DNA of 64,000 nt from Chloracidobacterium sp. N (GCF_018304765.1 NZ_CP072643.1:310001-374000), one strand, 5' to 3'; numbered from the stretch's first letter, positions 53,165-62,280 are shown. The notes: generated from the letters alone by a model not told the origin. Numbers and translations are program-made.

Positions 53165-53424
53165 ATTCCCAAACCACTCCGTCATTCTGGAAACATTACT
53201 GGGCTTTGCCACCAGAAATCCGTCAGCGAGCACGGCAGGTTTACAAATTGTGGCGAGATAATCCAGCCCATCCAGGCCTTTTCTTCAAGCGAGTGAAAGA
53301 AAGCCAGCCAGTTTACTCAGTACGCATTGGTTTGGGATACAGAGCGCTTGGATTGCTGAGAGGCGATACGGTAACGTGGTTTTGGATTGGTACGCATGAC
53401 GAATATGAACGGCTTCTCAAGTAA
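53161..53424 (+). CDS. RelE/ParE-superfamily toxin-like protein
   Basis: This is an 87-residue basic protein of the ParE/RelE fold: WALPPEIRQRARQVYKLWRDNP, then FKRVKESQPVYSVRIGLGYRALG, and TVTWFWIGTHDEYERLL. The order of helices and strands and the R-X-G-XX-YR-like core fit the superfamily. It would act on mRNA at the ribosome or on gyrase. It forms a pair with the gene overlapping its start. Confidence 0.75.
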   Translation: MNSQTTPSFWKHYWALPPEIRQRARQVYKLWRDNPAHPGLFFKRVKESQPVYSVRIGLGYRALGLLRGDTVTWFWIGTHDEYERLLK

Positions 53425-53540
53425 AAATCAGCAAATACCCGCTATGCCACCCAACATGCGCCTTCCAAGCCGACGCCGCTTCGGGGCGCGACTGCATGCT
53501 GTATGGCTGGTGGCTGGTAACCAGTGGCTCGTGGCTGGGT

Positions 53541-53684
53541 ATGGGCTTTGGGATGTTCCGCGTGCAGATGGAATACAAGGCCAAACGGTACGGTACACGG
53601 CTCATCATTACTGATCCCTGGCATCCGAGCAGTCGCCTGTGTTCGGCTGCGGTTGGAAAAACGAAGTGCTGACGCGACGAAACG
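53541..53684 (+). pseudogene. tnpB: Scrap of an IS607-type tnpB
   Basis: About 45 codons read GFGMFRVQMEYKAKRYGTRL and then PWHPSSRLCS, closely matching residues about 320-353 of the TnpB at 20134-21474. A one-base shift follows, after which CGWKNEVLT is seen. Everything else of that gene is missing. The preceding 100 bases are low-complexity GGCTGGT/GTGGCTGG repeats. Confidence 0.8.
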
Positions 53685-53897
53685 ATGAAACTGAAGATTG
53701 ATGAGCAAGCTGACGCTCTGTACCTGACCTTGGGTGAGGCGCCGGCAAGTCGTACGGAGGAGGCCTCGCCCGGCATCATCGTGGACTATGACGATCAGGA
53801 CCGTGTCGTGGGAATCGAGATGCTGTACCTGTCGAAGCGGGCGCCGGAAACCGATCTCCGGCGGTTGTTGTTCGAGTCCGTGCCGGAAGTCGCCTGA
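53685..53897 (+). CDS. DUF2283 family small protein
   Basis: This is a 70-residue protein with the DUF2283 pattern: MKLKIDEQADALYLTLGEAP near the start, then PGIIVDYDDQDRVVGIEMLYLSKR. The family is widespread and short, of unknown role, and often found beside toxin-like DUF4258 genes, which is not the case here. It is intact and begins inside the end of the tnpB scrap. Confidence 0.88.
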   Translation: MKLKIDEQADALYLTLGEAPASRTEEASPGIIVDYDDQDRVVGIEMLYLSKRAPETDLRRLLFESVPEVA

Positions 53898-53899
53898 GA

Positions 53900-54070
53900 G
53901 GATGGGCGAAGCTCGCGAAGCACCTGAAAGCCGAGACCGACGAGGAGTTGATCGAGTCCTACCGGGGCACCGTGTCGTTACCGTTTGAGATGGTGGAACA
54001 CCAACGCATCGCCGTCAGGATCGTGGACGACTGCGGTATTGAGAGCCTGAAGATAATCGGGTCGGAATAG
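53900..54070 (+). pseudogene. C-terminal scrap of a probable DNA methyltransferase
   Basis: One frame reads KAETDEELIESYRGTVSLPF, then HQRIAVRIVDDCGIESLKII, ending at the TAG at 54068-54070. The end IAV-IVDDRGIESLKVI is the tail that I associate with adenine-specific methyltransferases of the type III Mod kind. No start or catalytic region is present. It lies 3 bases before an ATPase gene, as if an operon had lost its front part. Confidence 0.5.
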
Positions 54071-54073
54071 GTC

Positions 54074-54778
54074 GTGCTTACCAGGCTTACCATCCGCAAC
54101 TTCAAGCTCTTTGAAAACGTCGAGATCGAACTGGGCGAGCGCGTAGTGTTCATCGGCCCGAACAACGCCGGCAAGACCTCGGCCTTGCAGGCACTTGCCT
54201 TGTGGGACGTCGGCACGAAGCGCTGGTTGGAAAAGCGCGGCGGCGGCGTGGTGCCCGAAAAACGGCCGGGCGTGACGATCAACCGCCGCGACCTCGTCAC
54301 CGTGCCGGTGCCCGTGGCCAATCTGCTCTGGCGCGATCTGCGCGTCCGCGAGAGCAGCCGCGCGGAAGGCAAGCCCCGCACACAGAACGTGCGCATCGAG
54401 ATCACCGTCGAGGGCGTGGACCAAGGACAAACGACGCTTCTGGCCTATGCCGAAGCGGAGGGGCGCCAACAGGAAGGAGAACTCTTCGGCATGCAGTGGC
54501 GGGATGCCATGGAAGAGGCGATCCAGCAGGTGGAAGAGTCCCTGCAGACGTTGGGTAAAGACCCTTGGGGCGGAGATGTCAAGGCGAGCGATGATTTCCT
54601 CGATCCGCTCTTCAGGCACTTTTACGCAAAGCTGAATTTGCCCAATCTGATGCGCAAGACGGATTACCACGTGCTGGCAGCCTTTGTGCCGGCAGAGGCG
54701 ATCGATGCCGAAATCGGCCAGGCGCTCAACGCCATCGTGGACGTGGCGAAGGCCGCGAAACCGCGCGGGGCCGCGTAA
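54074..54778 (+). CDS. Remnant AAA/SMC-like ATPase, probably with an internal deletion
   Basis: This is a 234-residue protein. The N-terminus is a good ABC/SMC-type head: LTRLTIRNFKLFENVEIELG, with Walker A in GPNNAGKTSALQAL. The signature loop, Walker B and switch His are all missing. From about residue 125 the text changes to a helical tail (HFYAKLNLPNLMRKTDYHVLAAFVP) that could be the C-terminus of the same protein. An in-frame deletion of the middle is the simplest reading. It cannot be a working ATPase as it stands. Confidence 0.6.
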   Translation: MLTRLTIRNFKLFENVEIELGERVVFIGPNNAGKTSALQALALWDVGTKRWLEKRGGGVVPEKRPGVTINRRDLVTVPVPVANLLWRDLRVRESSRAEGKPRTQNVRIEITVEGVDQGQTTLLAYAEAEGRQQEGELFGMQWRDAMEEAIQQVEESLQTLGKDPWGGDVKASDDFLDPLFRHFYAKLNLPNLMRKTDYHVLAAFVPAEAIDAEIGQALNAIVDVAKAAKPRGAA

Positions 54779-54993
54779 TGGGCAAGACCGTCATTGATCG
54801 CCTCATCAGTCAACCCGCCCTACGGGAACTCCCTGCATCACTGGTGCTACACGGCGAGACCTGCACTTTTGACCCGGTTGAAGGTCCGCCGCCCGGCCGG
54901 TTATGTGGCGGCCTCGGGCAATTCCCAGACCTTTGCCCCCGGCATCTTCGTGAAGACGGTACTGGTCAACGTTGGCGTCTGACCGGCTGTTGA
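54778..54993 (+). pseudogene. 5' scrap of the gene following the ATPase
   Basis: The ATG overlaps the ATPase stop by one base, as for the next gene of an operon. The first 30 residues (GKTVIDRLISQPALRELPA) look like protein. From about 54870 another frame reads better (RLKVRRPAGYVAASGNSQTFAP). The piece is probably the joined front and end of a deleted gene. No family can be named. Confidence 0.4.
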
Positions 54994-55017
54994 CGGTGGC
55001 AAGGTTTCGTATGATGC

Positions 55018-55057
55018 AAAAAACCGCTGCGCAAGGGAATAACGCCTAACGCAGCGG
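55018..55057 (-). terminator. Rho-independent terminator of rpmB
   Basis: On the minus strand CCGCTGCG pairs with CGCAGCGG (8 bp) across an 18-base loop and is followed by TTTTTT. It lies about 60 bases after the L28 stop. Confidence 0.85.
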
Positions 55058-55119
55058 TCTCGATGTTTCAAGCAGAAAAGGCGGCTGGAAAGCCCTTCGC
55101 AAGCTGAGCTTTTCCTGCT

Positions 55120-55356
55120 TCAGATTTTCCTGCCCTCTTCCCGCATTTTCTTCAGGACGTACTCAATCCCATACCGGTTGATGGTTTTGATGGCGCGCGC
55201 CGAAAGACGCAGCCGTACCCACCGGTTTTCACTCGGCACCCAGAACCGCTGCCGTTGCAGGTTGGGCAGAAAACGCCGCTTCGTGCGGTTGTTCGCGTGC
55301 GATACGTTGTGGCCCGACATCGGGCGCTTTCCGGTCACTTGACAAACCTTGGCCAT
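55120..55356 (-). CDS. rpmB: 50S ribosomal protein L28
   Basis: This is a 78-residue protein with the L28 sequence: [20 protein letters not shown], then [18 protein letters not shown], and [21 protein letters not shown]. Its length is normal. The first Cys is kept, but the usual zinc-site partners are not, so this is the zinc-poor form. It is part of the large subunit. It stands alone, with its own terminator. Confidence 0.97.
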   Translation of the reverse strand: MAKVCQVTGKRPMSGHNVSHANNRTKRRFLPNLQRQRFWVPSENRWVRLRLSARAIKTINRYGIEYVLKKMREEGRKI

Positions 55357-55491
55357 GACATCTCACCTCGCTTCCCGCGCAGCTTCAAAAGCCGGTGTTT
55401 ATAGCCCAAGTCGTTTTCGTCCGCAACCCGAAAACCAAAAGCACCCGGACTGGCCGCCGTCTCACCACATCCAATCACCAGCCACTGGCCA

Positions 55492-56805
55492 CTAGTCACG
55501 AACAGCACCGGCACGGGTCTCAATCTGCCGGATGGCACGGTTGGCAGCATTGACAATCCGGCGGTCACGGTCGCTGAGGAATGGACGCAACGCCGGAAGA
55601 TCATCGCGTGTCCCTACCTGTCCCAGCGCGCGCAGCATCCGCTCTGTGCCACGTGGTCCGGCTATGCGCAGGTAGGGATGCAGATCGGCCGTCCGCGTCA
55701 GTGAAAGCAGGTAGCTTTCGGCCTGCTCCCCATACCGGCGTGAGTCAAGCTGCCTTATCACATCCTGCAGAAACTCCCGGCGTCCCAGCCGGTAGAGCGC
55801 AAACGCCTGCGCCAGCCGTACCCGTTCGTCCTTCTCGGCGAGACGGCGGTTGGAAAGCTCATCCACGTAGGCCGTAGCCTCACAGCGTCCCAGCCCTTCG
55901 GCGGCAAAGCGGCGGCGCTCCGCACTTGGATGGTCGAGGTTTTCCCTGAAAACAGACTCGCTCATCGGATCGCCAATGCGCGCCAGGGCCGCGAGAATCC
56001 GCGTCTGCTGGTCGGCATCCCGTCCGGGCCGGGCAGCACGGTAGCGCGCCATCAGCGGCGTCACCGCCTCACGGGTCCGCAGCCGCCCCAGCGTCTCGAC
56101 AGCCTGCCGGCGCACGTTGGCATCCGGGTCATCCAGATAGGGCAAAACGTGCAGGCCATATTCAGGACGTCCAAACTTTGCCAGTACGCGGAAAATGTCC
56201 TCACGCAGGTCGGCATCGCCCAGCGCCTCGACCATGGCGCTCACCATGCTCTCGCCCCGCAAAACGCCCAGCGCCCGCACGGCCACCCGCCGGTTGTCCA
56301 CCCGGGCGTCATCGCGCATGGCGTCAGCCAAGGCCTGCAGGACAGCCGGAGCAACCTCCGTACCCGGCAGAACCATGGTCAGATCGTCAGTTTCCAGAAA
56401 GGGATTGAACCGGTCCAATCCGCGCCGGCGCGCGAAGACAAACTCGATGTCTTCCTCGATGTAAAACAGCAGCAGGGCGCGCAGTACGGCCCGCCGTACG
56501 TCGGCGTCCGGCCCGCGCAGGGCCTCGATGAGCGGTGGAAGCGTCTGTGGGTCCTTGATTTTCCCCAGCGCCACGGCGGCTTCGGCCCGCACCTGTGGGT
56601 CAAGATCGTTCCTGAGGACCTCCAGCAACGCCGGCACGGCCGCCTGCAACCGGCGGTCGCCCAGTGCCACGGCGGCGCGCTGGCGTGTGCGCCGGTCGGG
56701 ACTCGTCAAATCGGCCAGGTAGCGGTCCTGCCCCAGCACCGGCAGCCAGAGGCCCACCACACATCCTGTCAACCACAGCACAAGCAGTGAATGAAAAAAG
56801 CGCAT
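55492..56805 (-). CDS. Secreted HEAT-repeat protein
   Basis: This is a 437-residue protein. The ATG at 56805 gives a signal peptide (SLLVLWLTGCVVGLWLPVLG), possibly a lipoprotein since LTGC is present. About ten HEAT-like helical repeats follow (for example RQRAAVALGDRRLQAAVPALLEVL and VRAEAAVALGKIKDPQTLPPLIEAL). The frame is open for 546 bases more upstream but only as an antisense shadow of the thioesterase gene. It is a scaffold for protein contacts in the envelope; partners are unknown. Confidence 0.85.
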   Translation of the reverse strand: MRFFHSLLVLWLTGCVVGLWLPVLGQDRYLADLTSPDRRTRQRAAVALGDRRLQAAVPALLEVLRNDLDPQVRAEAAVALGKIKDPQTLPPLIEALRGPDADVRRAVLRALLLFYIEEDIEFVFARRRGLDRFNPFLETDDLTMVLPGTEVAPAVLQALADAMRDDARVDNRRVAVRALGVLRGESMVSAMVEALGDADLREDIFRVLAKFGRPEYGLHVLPYLDDPDANVRRQAVETLGRLRTREAVTPLMARYRAARPGRDADQQTRILAALARIGDPMSESVFRENLDHPSAERRRFAAEGLGRCEATAYVDELSNRRLAEKDERVRLAQAFALYRLGRREFLQDVIRQLDSRRYGEQAESYLLSLTRTADLHPYLRIAGPRGTERMLRALGQVGTRDDLPALRPFLSDRDRRIVNAANRAIRQIETRAGAVRD

Positions 56806-56898
56806 AGGGGAGCCGATGCTAACCAACCGTTGACCGGGTTTCAATGAATGGCCTAGCTTGCGGCGCGTCTCCCCACTTTTCCCGGTGGCTTGCAACCC

Positions 56899-57312
56899 AT
56901 GCCCGAACGAACCCTTCCGCCGACCCCGGCCATTCGGACAACCATGCTGCCCCGCGACACCAACGCGCTGGGTACGATTTTCGGTGGCGTCATTCTGAGT
57001 TACATTGACCTCGCCGGCGCCATCGAAGCCCGCCGCATTGCTGTGCATCGGTACGTCACCGTCGCCATGCGCGAAGTGGTCTTTGTCGCGCCGGTGTACG
57101 TGGGCGACACCGTGAGCTTCTACGCCCAGGTTGAAAAGATTGGGCGCACATCCATCACCATACGTGTCACGGTGGATGCCGAGCGGATGCGTGAACCGAA
57201 CACCGTCGTGCGCGTGACTGAAGCTGATGTGGTATATGTGGCGATGAGCGACGACGGACGCCCCACCCCCATTTTTCCTGAATCCACCCCTCCGGCACAC
57301 ACCACCGTATGA
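56899..57312 (+). CDS. Acyl-CoA thioesterase (hotdog fold, YciA-like)
   Basis: This is a 137-residue protein from the ATG at 56899. It has [31 protein letters not shown] (N/D plus GG motif of YciA/BFIT thioesterases) and [30 protein letters not shown]. It hydrolyses acyl-CoA esters. The stop overlaps the cobO start by four bases, a coupling with no obvious pathway reason. Confidence 0.9.
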   Translation: MPERTLPPTPAIRTTMLPRDTNALGTIFGGVILSYIDLAGAIEARRIAVHRYVTVAMREVVFVAPVYVGDTVSFYAQVEKIGRTSITIRVTVDAERMREPNTVVRVTEADVVYVAMSDDGRPTPIFPESTPPAHTTV

Positions 57313-57890
57313 CCCCATCGGACACACCCACCCCAGAAGCGCGCGCGGCAAAGCGCAAGCGCGTTCCCCTCGTCATCGTCAACACCGGTCACGGCAAAGG
57401 AAAAACCACAGCCGCACTGGGAACCCTGATGCGCGCCGTCGCCCACGGCTTCAAGGTCATCATGCTGCAATTCATCAAGACGACCGAAGACCCACGGTTT
57501 GGCGTCTATGGCGAGATTCAGAGCGCCCAAAAGCTGGGTTTTGAAATTCTGCCGCTTGGCGACGGCTTCACCTGGGACACCAATGACCCCGAACGCGACC
57601 GGCAGACGGCCCGCCGCGCCTGGGAAATCTGCAAGGCCAAACTCCAGTCGCCGGAATACGACATCGTAGCACTGGACGAAATCACCTACGCCTTCACCTT
57701 CGGCTGGCTCACCACTGCCGAAGTCATCGAAGCCATCCAGAACCGTCCGCCGCACATGCACGTCATTCTGACCGGACGGGATGCGCCGCCCGAAATCATC
57801 GAGATGGCCGACCTGGTGACGGAAATGCGCGAAGTCAAGCATCCCTTCACCACCCGGCGGGTCGTGGCGCAGATTGGCATCGAGTTCTGA
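57309..57890 (+). CDS. cobO: Cob(I)alamin / cob(I)yrinate adenosyltransferase (CobO/BtuR)
   Basis: This is a 193-residue protein. The P-loop [15 protein letters not shown] (Gly 27 to Thr 34) belongs to the CobA/CobO/BtuR family, followed by [27 protein letters not shown] and [22 protein letters not shown]. It transfers adenosyl from ATP to the cobalt of corrinoids. No other cobalamin gene lies nearby and no cobalamin riboswitch is visible upstream, so it may serve salvage of the vitamin. Confidence 0.95.
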   Translation: MTPSDTPTPEARAAKRKRVPLVIVNTGHGKGKTTAALGTLMRAVAHGFKVIMLQFIKTTEDPRFGVYGEIQSAQKLGFEILPLGDGFTWDTNDPERDRQTARRAWEICKAKLQSPEYDIVALDEITYAFTFGWLTTAEVIEAIQNRPPHMHVILTGRDAPPEIIEMADLVTEMREVKHPFTTRRVVAQIGIEF

Positions 57891-58050
57891 ACCATTCCCT
57901 CGAAACGTTTTCCCTGCCTGAGCCGGAGAATGGCCGGGCAGCCGTCTACTCACAGGAAGCTGACACCAAGGACGTTGGGTTGGGAACCTTTGGGCGTGTG
58001 ATACGTCCACAGCGCCGCATATCACCCAACTTCGTGGAGGTCAGCCCAAT

Positions 58051-59586
58051 ATGACGCGCCTGTTTTCACTTGTCCTGGCCGGACTCACCATCGGCACGGC
58101 AGCCGTGGCCGGATACCTGGAACGCACCTCACCAACTCCTGTGCCCATCACCACCCCCCAGCCCCCTGAAGCCGAAGCCCTTCCACCGGAACCCCAGCCC
58201 CAGCCCGCTCCGCGACCGGCTTCCGATCCGGGACGGAAACTTTCCCCGAAGGAAGCGGCGGAGTACCAGCGCGCCATTGCCGCCACAGCCGGCATGGTGC
58301 AGGACGCCCAAGCCATTGCCCTGGCCCAAAAATACGGCCTCGACATCGTCAACCTCACCTGGGAAGACACCGGACGCTACAAAAACTCCGCCGTCGGCCC
58401 CAACATCAGCGACATGACCATCCAGGTCGGCTTTGAAGACCCCACTACAAGACAGTTCCAAGTCACCTGCATGCCGGTCATCCGCTACCCCAACTTCCGG
58501 GACCTCACCTGCGACCTCGACCCCAGCGACTTCACCCTGCTCGTGGGCAATCACCACGGGCAACCCCTGCGGCGCATCTCGCTGTATGACTTTCTTGCCC
58601 ATCCGCGTTCGTATCTGACCAACCCGGCTTCGTGGCGTGGCGAAAAGCACAGCCTGCTGGTTCCGCGCGACAGCAAGGTGCTCGTCAGCGCCCAGGCGTG
58701 TTTTCTGCCAATTCCCAAAAGCGGCAAGGCGACGTTCAACCCTGTGCTGTTCAACTACCAGTCCCGGAAAGGCGACCCGGCGGTGCTGACGATTCTGGCC
58801 ACACGGGAAGGGACGAGCGTCACGGTGATTGATAATGAACGGGATGCGTTTCGCAACGGCAGCATCTGGGGGCAGCGGTTGTTTTTCAATGCCAATGGGC
58901 AGCGGGCAAGTCTGACGGGCGAACGGGAGAGTGACTTTGTGGCGAAGGGGGGCGATCGGACATCGCCGACGCCGGGCGCGCCGGGTCAGACTTCAGGACT
59001 CAACCTGGTGCTGCTTATCCAGGTGCCCCTCAAACAGCGGCCACTTCCCCGAAGCAAGCCTCCAATGGTTCCGGGCATTGCCTACGAGTCAAAGGCAGCA
59101 GGCATGCCCGCCCCGCGCGCCAGCGACATCGAAAATGCCATCATCGGACACGGCGATCTGGAAGGGCCCTTTACCGAGATTGATAACCTCGCCATCGAAC
59201 GCGATGAGCGCTTCCCGGTGCGCGTCACGGTTCAGTTTTACAAAGCGACCTCGAACGGCGTCGCCACGGAAGCCGACATTGCGGCTATCAAGGCCAACAT
59301 CGAGCGCATCTACGCCCAGAGCACCGATGTGGGCAGCCTCGTCACCGGTGGCGAAACCGGGCGGGTGACGGAATATGAGGGCGTCAAGGTACAGCCGACG
59401 GACTGGTGGGAAGACTTCTGGGAACGCTACGAAGCGAGCACCGGCATTTCACGCTACGAAGCCATCCGGCGGCTGCGCGAGCTGTTGGGAACGAACTTCC
59501 GGCAGCAACCGGTCTGTGAACTCTACCTGCGCGATCTGCTGCGCTCAGCAGGCAGGAAGCACCCACACCGCAAGCCAGCCAGCTAA
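58051..59586 (+). CDS. Secreted protein of an unrecognised family (paralog A)
   Basis: This is a 511-residue protein with GGAGG upstream of the ATG. The signal peptide (LFSLVLAGLTIGTAAVAG) is followed by a proline-rich linker and a conserved body: LSPKEAAEYQRAIAATAGMV, NLTWEDTGRYKNSAVGPNIS, the Cys-containing TCMPVIRYPNFRDLTCDLDP, KATFNPVLFNYQS and QPTDWWEDFWERYEASTGI. A large region is near-identical to the protein at 60729-62237. No family is recognised and no active site is seen. The conserved cysteines and lack of membrane helices suggest a periplasmic or surface protein. Confidence 0.8.
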   Translation: MTRLFSLVLAGLTIGTAAVAGYLERTSPTPVPITTPQPPEAEALPPEPQPQPAPRPASDPGRKLSPKEAAEYQRAIAATAGMVQDAQAIALAQKYGLDIVNLTWEDTGRYKNSAVGPNISDMTIQVGFEDPTTRQFQVTCMPVIRYPNFRDLTCDLDPSDFTLLVGNHHGQPLRRISLYDFLAHPRSYLTNPASWRGEKHSLLVPRDSKVLVSAQACFLPIPKSGKATFNPVLFNYQSRKGDPAVLTILATREGTSVTVIDNERDAFRNGSIWGQRLFFNANGQRASLTGERESDFVAKGGDRTSPTPGAPGQTSGLNLVLLIQVPLKQRPLPRSKPPMVPGIAYESKAAGMPAPRASDIENAIIGHGDLEGPFTEIDNLAIERDERFPVRVTVQFYKATSNGVATEADIAAIKANIERIYAQSTDVGSLVTGGETGRVTEYEGVKVQPTDWWEDFWERYEASTGISRYEAIRRLRELLGTNFRQQPVCELYLRDLLRSAGRKHPHRKPAS

Positions 59587-59602
59587 GGCCAAACCGGCCA
59601 TT

Positions 59603-59633
59603 GCCCGACGTGGCCACCACGTCGGGCGTTTTT
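59603..59633 (+). terminator. Terminator of paralog A
   Basis: GCCCGACGTGG-CCA-CCACGTCGGGC is a perfect 11-bp stem with a three-base loop, followed by GTTTTTG. The same stem recurs after paralog B at 62281. Confidence 0.92.
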
Positions 59634-59639
59634 GTGCTC

Positions 59640-60530
59640 TCAAGTGTTTGCGGTTTTTCCAAGCTGACGCCAGACAATGACGCCAACCACGATGGCCCCG
59701 CCAATGAGCGCCATGGCGGACGGCCGTTCACCGGTGGCCAAGGCGACCCAGATAGGATTCAGGATTGGCTCCAGCATCGCCAGCAGGGTGCTTTCCAGCG
59801 CCGAGACGCGATTGACCCCGATGGCGAACAGGACGTAAGCCACGCCAATCTGAAGTATTCCCAAACCGGCGAGCAGCCAGAGGGTGGTGACTGGCAACGG
59901 AAGCGAAGCCACAATAGCCGGAGCGCAGCACAGGGCCGTCAGGGCATTGCCCAGGGCAATCAAGACGAGACTTGAGGGCGGCGTGCCGCCGGTCGGCGGC
60001 TGGGTGCGGGCATCAGCCCGCAGGCAGATGGCAATCCCGGCAAAGCCGATCCCGGAGACAATGGCCAGCAGGTTGCCGAACATCCCGGACGGACTGAGCC
60101 GGTCCAGAAAAAACCACGCCATGCCAAAGAAACAGCCGCCGATGGACCAGCGGTCGCGGCGATGGATGGGTTCACCGAGCAGCGGCCGCGCCAGTACGGC
60201 AACAAAAATGGGCGCGGTGTATTGCAGCAAAATGGCATTGGCCGCCGTGGTGAGCTTGTTGGCCCAGGTAAAGGCAATCATGGTCAACGCATAGCTGGCC
60301 GCACCCCACCACACGTAGCGCCGCGCGAGCGTCGTCTGGAGCAGATTGCCTTGGTGGGATGCCTGCTGCCAGAGCAGCGCCGCGGCCAGCACGAAGAGGG
60401 CAAAGAAACTCCGCACACCGGCGATGGCAAACGCATCGGCGTGGGCTGACTTGATGCCGACGCCGCCGAGACTCCAGAGTGCCGCAGCCGCGATGACGCA
60501 CATGATGCCGAGCCACTGTCGTTGCTGCAT
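59640..60530 (-). CDS. EamA/DMT-family transporter
   Basis: This is a 296-residue integral membrane protein with about ten helices in two EamA halves (WLGIMCVIAAAALWSLGGVGIK; later GILQIGVAYVLFAIGVNRVSALESTLLAMLEPILNPIWVAL). The pattern fits drug/metabolite transporters of the EamA type. The ATG at 60530 has no good ribosome site; GTG codons up to 60581 are possible starts. It is inserted between two paralogs transcribed the other way. The substrate is unknown. Confidence 0.88.
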   Translation of the reverse strand: MQQRQWLGIMCVIAAAALWSLGGVGIKSAHADAFAIAGVRSFFALFVLAAALLWQQASHQGNLLQTTLARRYVWWGAASYALTMIAFTWANKLTTAANAILLQYTAPIFVAVLARPLLGEPIHRRDRWSIGGCFFGMAWFFLDRLSPSGMFGNLLAIVSGIGFAGIAICLRADARTQPPTGGTPPSSLVLIALGNALTALCCAPAIVASLPLPVTTLWLLAGLGILQIGVAYVLFAIGVNRVSALESTLLAMLEPILNPIWVALATGERPSAMALIGGAIVVGVIVWRQLGKTANT

Positions 60531-60728
60531 AAAAGGCAAAGTAAGGCTGAACTCCACTTCTTCAGGGATTGACACGGTCACGTATCATGTTCGCGTGTCA
60601 CGGTTATGCGCGTTGTGCTGCGTTTTATGACGCATTGTAAGAGACGCCAGCAGTAAGCCTCTTTCGGTTAGGCCATAGCTCCGTGGGCGTCCATCTCTGG
60701 CGGTTGGCCTGACCTGACGCGCGCGTTT

Positions 60729-62237
60729 TTGCCCAAACCAACCGGTGACGGAATTCATCCGCCGCCATGTGCCCCACACGCAACCCACCTGGAGGACAAT
60801 GTCAGGCCCAAAAGCAAGCCATCCAAAAATCCAGCAACATCGGCCCCGGCACCGAAACTTTCCCCGAAGGAAGCGGCGGAGTACCAGCGCACCATCGCCG
60901 CTACAGCCGATATGGTGCGCAATACCCACACCCGTGCCCTTGTCCAGAAATACGGCCTCGACATCGTCAACCTCACCTGGGAAGACACCGGACGCTACAA
61001 AAACTCCGCCGTCGGCCCCAACATCAGCGACATGACCATCCAGGTCGGCCTCGAAGACCCGGCTACAGGGAGCCTTGAAGTCACCTGCATGCCGGTCATC
61101 CGCTACCCCAACTTCCGCGACCTCACCTGCGACCTCGACCCGCGCGACTTCACCCTGCTCGTGGGCAACCACCAGGGGCAATCCCTGCGGCGCGTCTCGC
61201 TGTATGACTTTCTTGCCGATCCGCTTCCTTACCTGACCAATCCGGACTCTTGGCGTGACTCGTGGCTTGACTTTTCGGAGTGCAGCAAAAAGCGCAGCCT
61301 GCTGGCTCCGCGCGACACCCGGGTGCTCGTCAGCGCCCAGGCGTGTTTTCTGCCGATTCCCAAAAGCGGCAAGGCGACGTTCAATCCCGTGTTGTTCAAC
61401 TACCAATCCAAGAAAGGCGACCCGGCGGTGCTGACGATTCTGGCGACGCGGGAGGGGACGAGCGTCACGGTGATTGATAATGAACGGGATGCGTTTCGCA
61501 GCGGCAGTGTGTGGGGGCAGCGGTTGTTTTTCAATGCCAACGGGCAGCGGGCAAGTCTGACGGGCGAACGGGAGAGTGACTTTGTGGCGAAGGGGGGCGA
61601 CCAGACTTCGCCGACGCCGGGCGCGCCCGGTCAGACTTCGGGACTCAACCTGGTGCTGCTCATCCAGGTGCCCCTCAAACAACAGCCTCCTCCGGCACCC
61701 AGGGCTAAGATCGGTTTTGAGGAGATGATTCCCCCTTGCCAGGCAGCCTATCCCCTCCCCAGTTTTGGGAGCGATATTGAAGATGCCGTGATCGGACACG
61801 GCAAGCTGGAAGGGCGCTTCACCGAGATTGACAACCTCGCCATCGAACGCGATGAACGCTTCCCGGTGCGCGTCACGGTTCAGTTTTACAAAGCGACCTC
61901 GAACGGCGTTGCCACGGAAGCCGACATTGCGGCTATCAAGGCCAACATCGAGCGCATCTACGTCCAGAGCGAAGATGCCGGCAGCCTTGTGACCGGCGGC
62001 AAGACCGGACGGGTCACGGAGTACGAGGGCGCCAAGGTGCAGCCAACAGACTGGTGGGAAGACTTCTGGGAACGCTACGAAGCGAGCACCGGCATCGGAC
62101 GCTACGAAGCCATCCAGCGGCTGCGCCAGCTTCTGGGTTCGCATTTCCGGCAGGAACCGGTCTGCGAGCTGTACCTGCGCGATCTGTTGCGATCATCGGG
62201 ACTCAGGAAACCAGATTCCAAGCCCGCCACCCTCTGA
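60729..62237 (+). CDS. Paralog B of the secreted family, lacking a signal peptide
   Basis: The protein has up to 502 residues. The body follows paralog A almost residue for residue from LSPKEAAEYQR to QPTDWWEDFWERYEAS, with long stretches identical at DNA level. The segment between PLKQ and IGHG differs. The N-terminus is odd: the only in-frame start is a TTG at 60729, there is no signal peptide, and the ATG with a good GGAGG site (60799) is in another frame. A frameshift has therefore probably cut the body from its start. The 268 bases upstream of 60799 hold nothing else recognisable. Confidence 0.65.
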   Translation: MPKPTGDGIHPPPCAPHATHLEDNVRPKSKPSKNPATSAPAPKLSPKEAAEYQRTIAATADMVRNTHTRALVQKYGLDIVNLTWEDTGRYKNSAVGPNISDMTIQVGLEDPATGSLEVTCMPVIRYPNFRDLTCDLDPRDFTLLVGNHQGQSLRRVSLYDFLADPLPYLTNPDSWRDSWLDFSECSKKRSLLAPRDTRVLVSAQACFLPIPKSGKATFNPVLFNYQSKKGDPAVLTILATREGTSVTVIDNERDAFRSGSVWGQRLFFNANGQRASLTGERESDFVAKGGDQTSPTPGAPGQTSGLNLVLLIQVPLKQQPPPAPRAKIGFEEMIPPCQAAYPLPSFGSDIEDAVIGHGKLEGRFTEIDNLAIERDERFPVRVTVQFYKATSNGVATEADIAAIKANIERIYVQSEDAGSLVTGGKTGRVTEYEGAKVQPTDWWEDFWERYEASTGIGRYEAIQRLRQLLGSHFRQEPVCELYLRDLLRSSGLRKPDSKPATL

Positions 62238-62280
62238 CCAGAGCCACAGTTGATGGGCCGGAGGTGAGAGGCCGGATGTC

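Noticed and set aside
56806-57351. N-terminal extension of the HEAT-repeat gene
   Set aside because: It lies antisense to the thioesterase gene, and the signal peptide begins at 56805.
57891-58050. Cobalamin riboswitch near cobO
   Set aside because: No B12-box-like sequence or long structured leader was found on either side of cobO.
60569-60597. Promoter TTGACA upstream of paralog B
   Set aside because: No -10 box at a workable distance; the TATCAT nearby is only 8 bases away.
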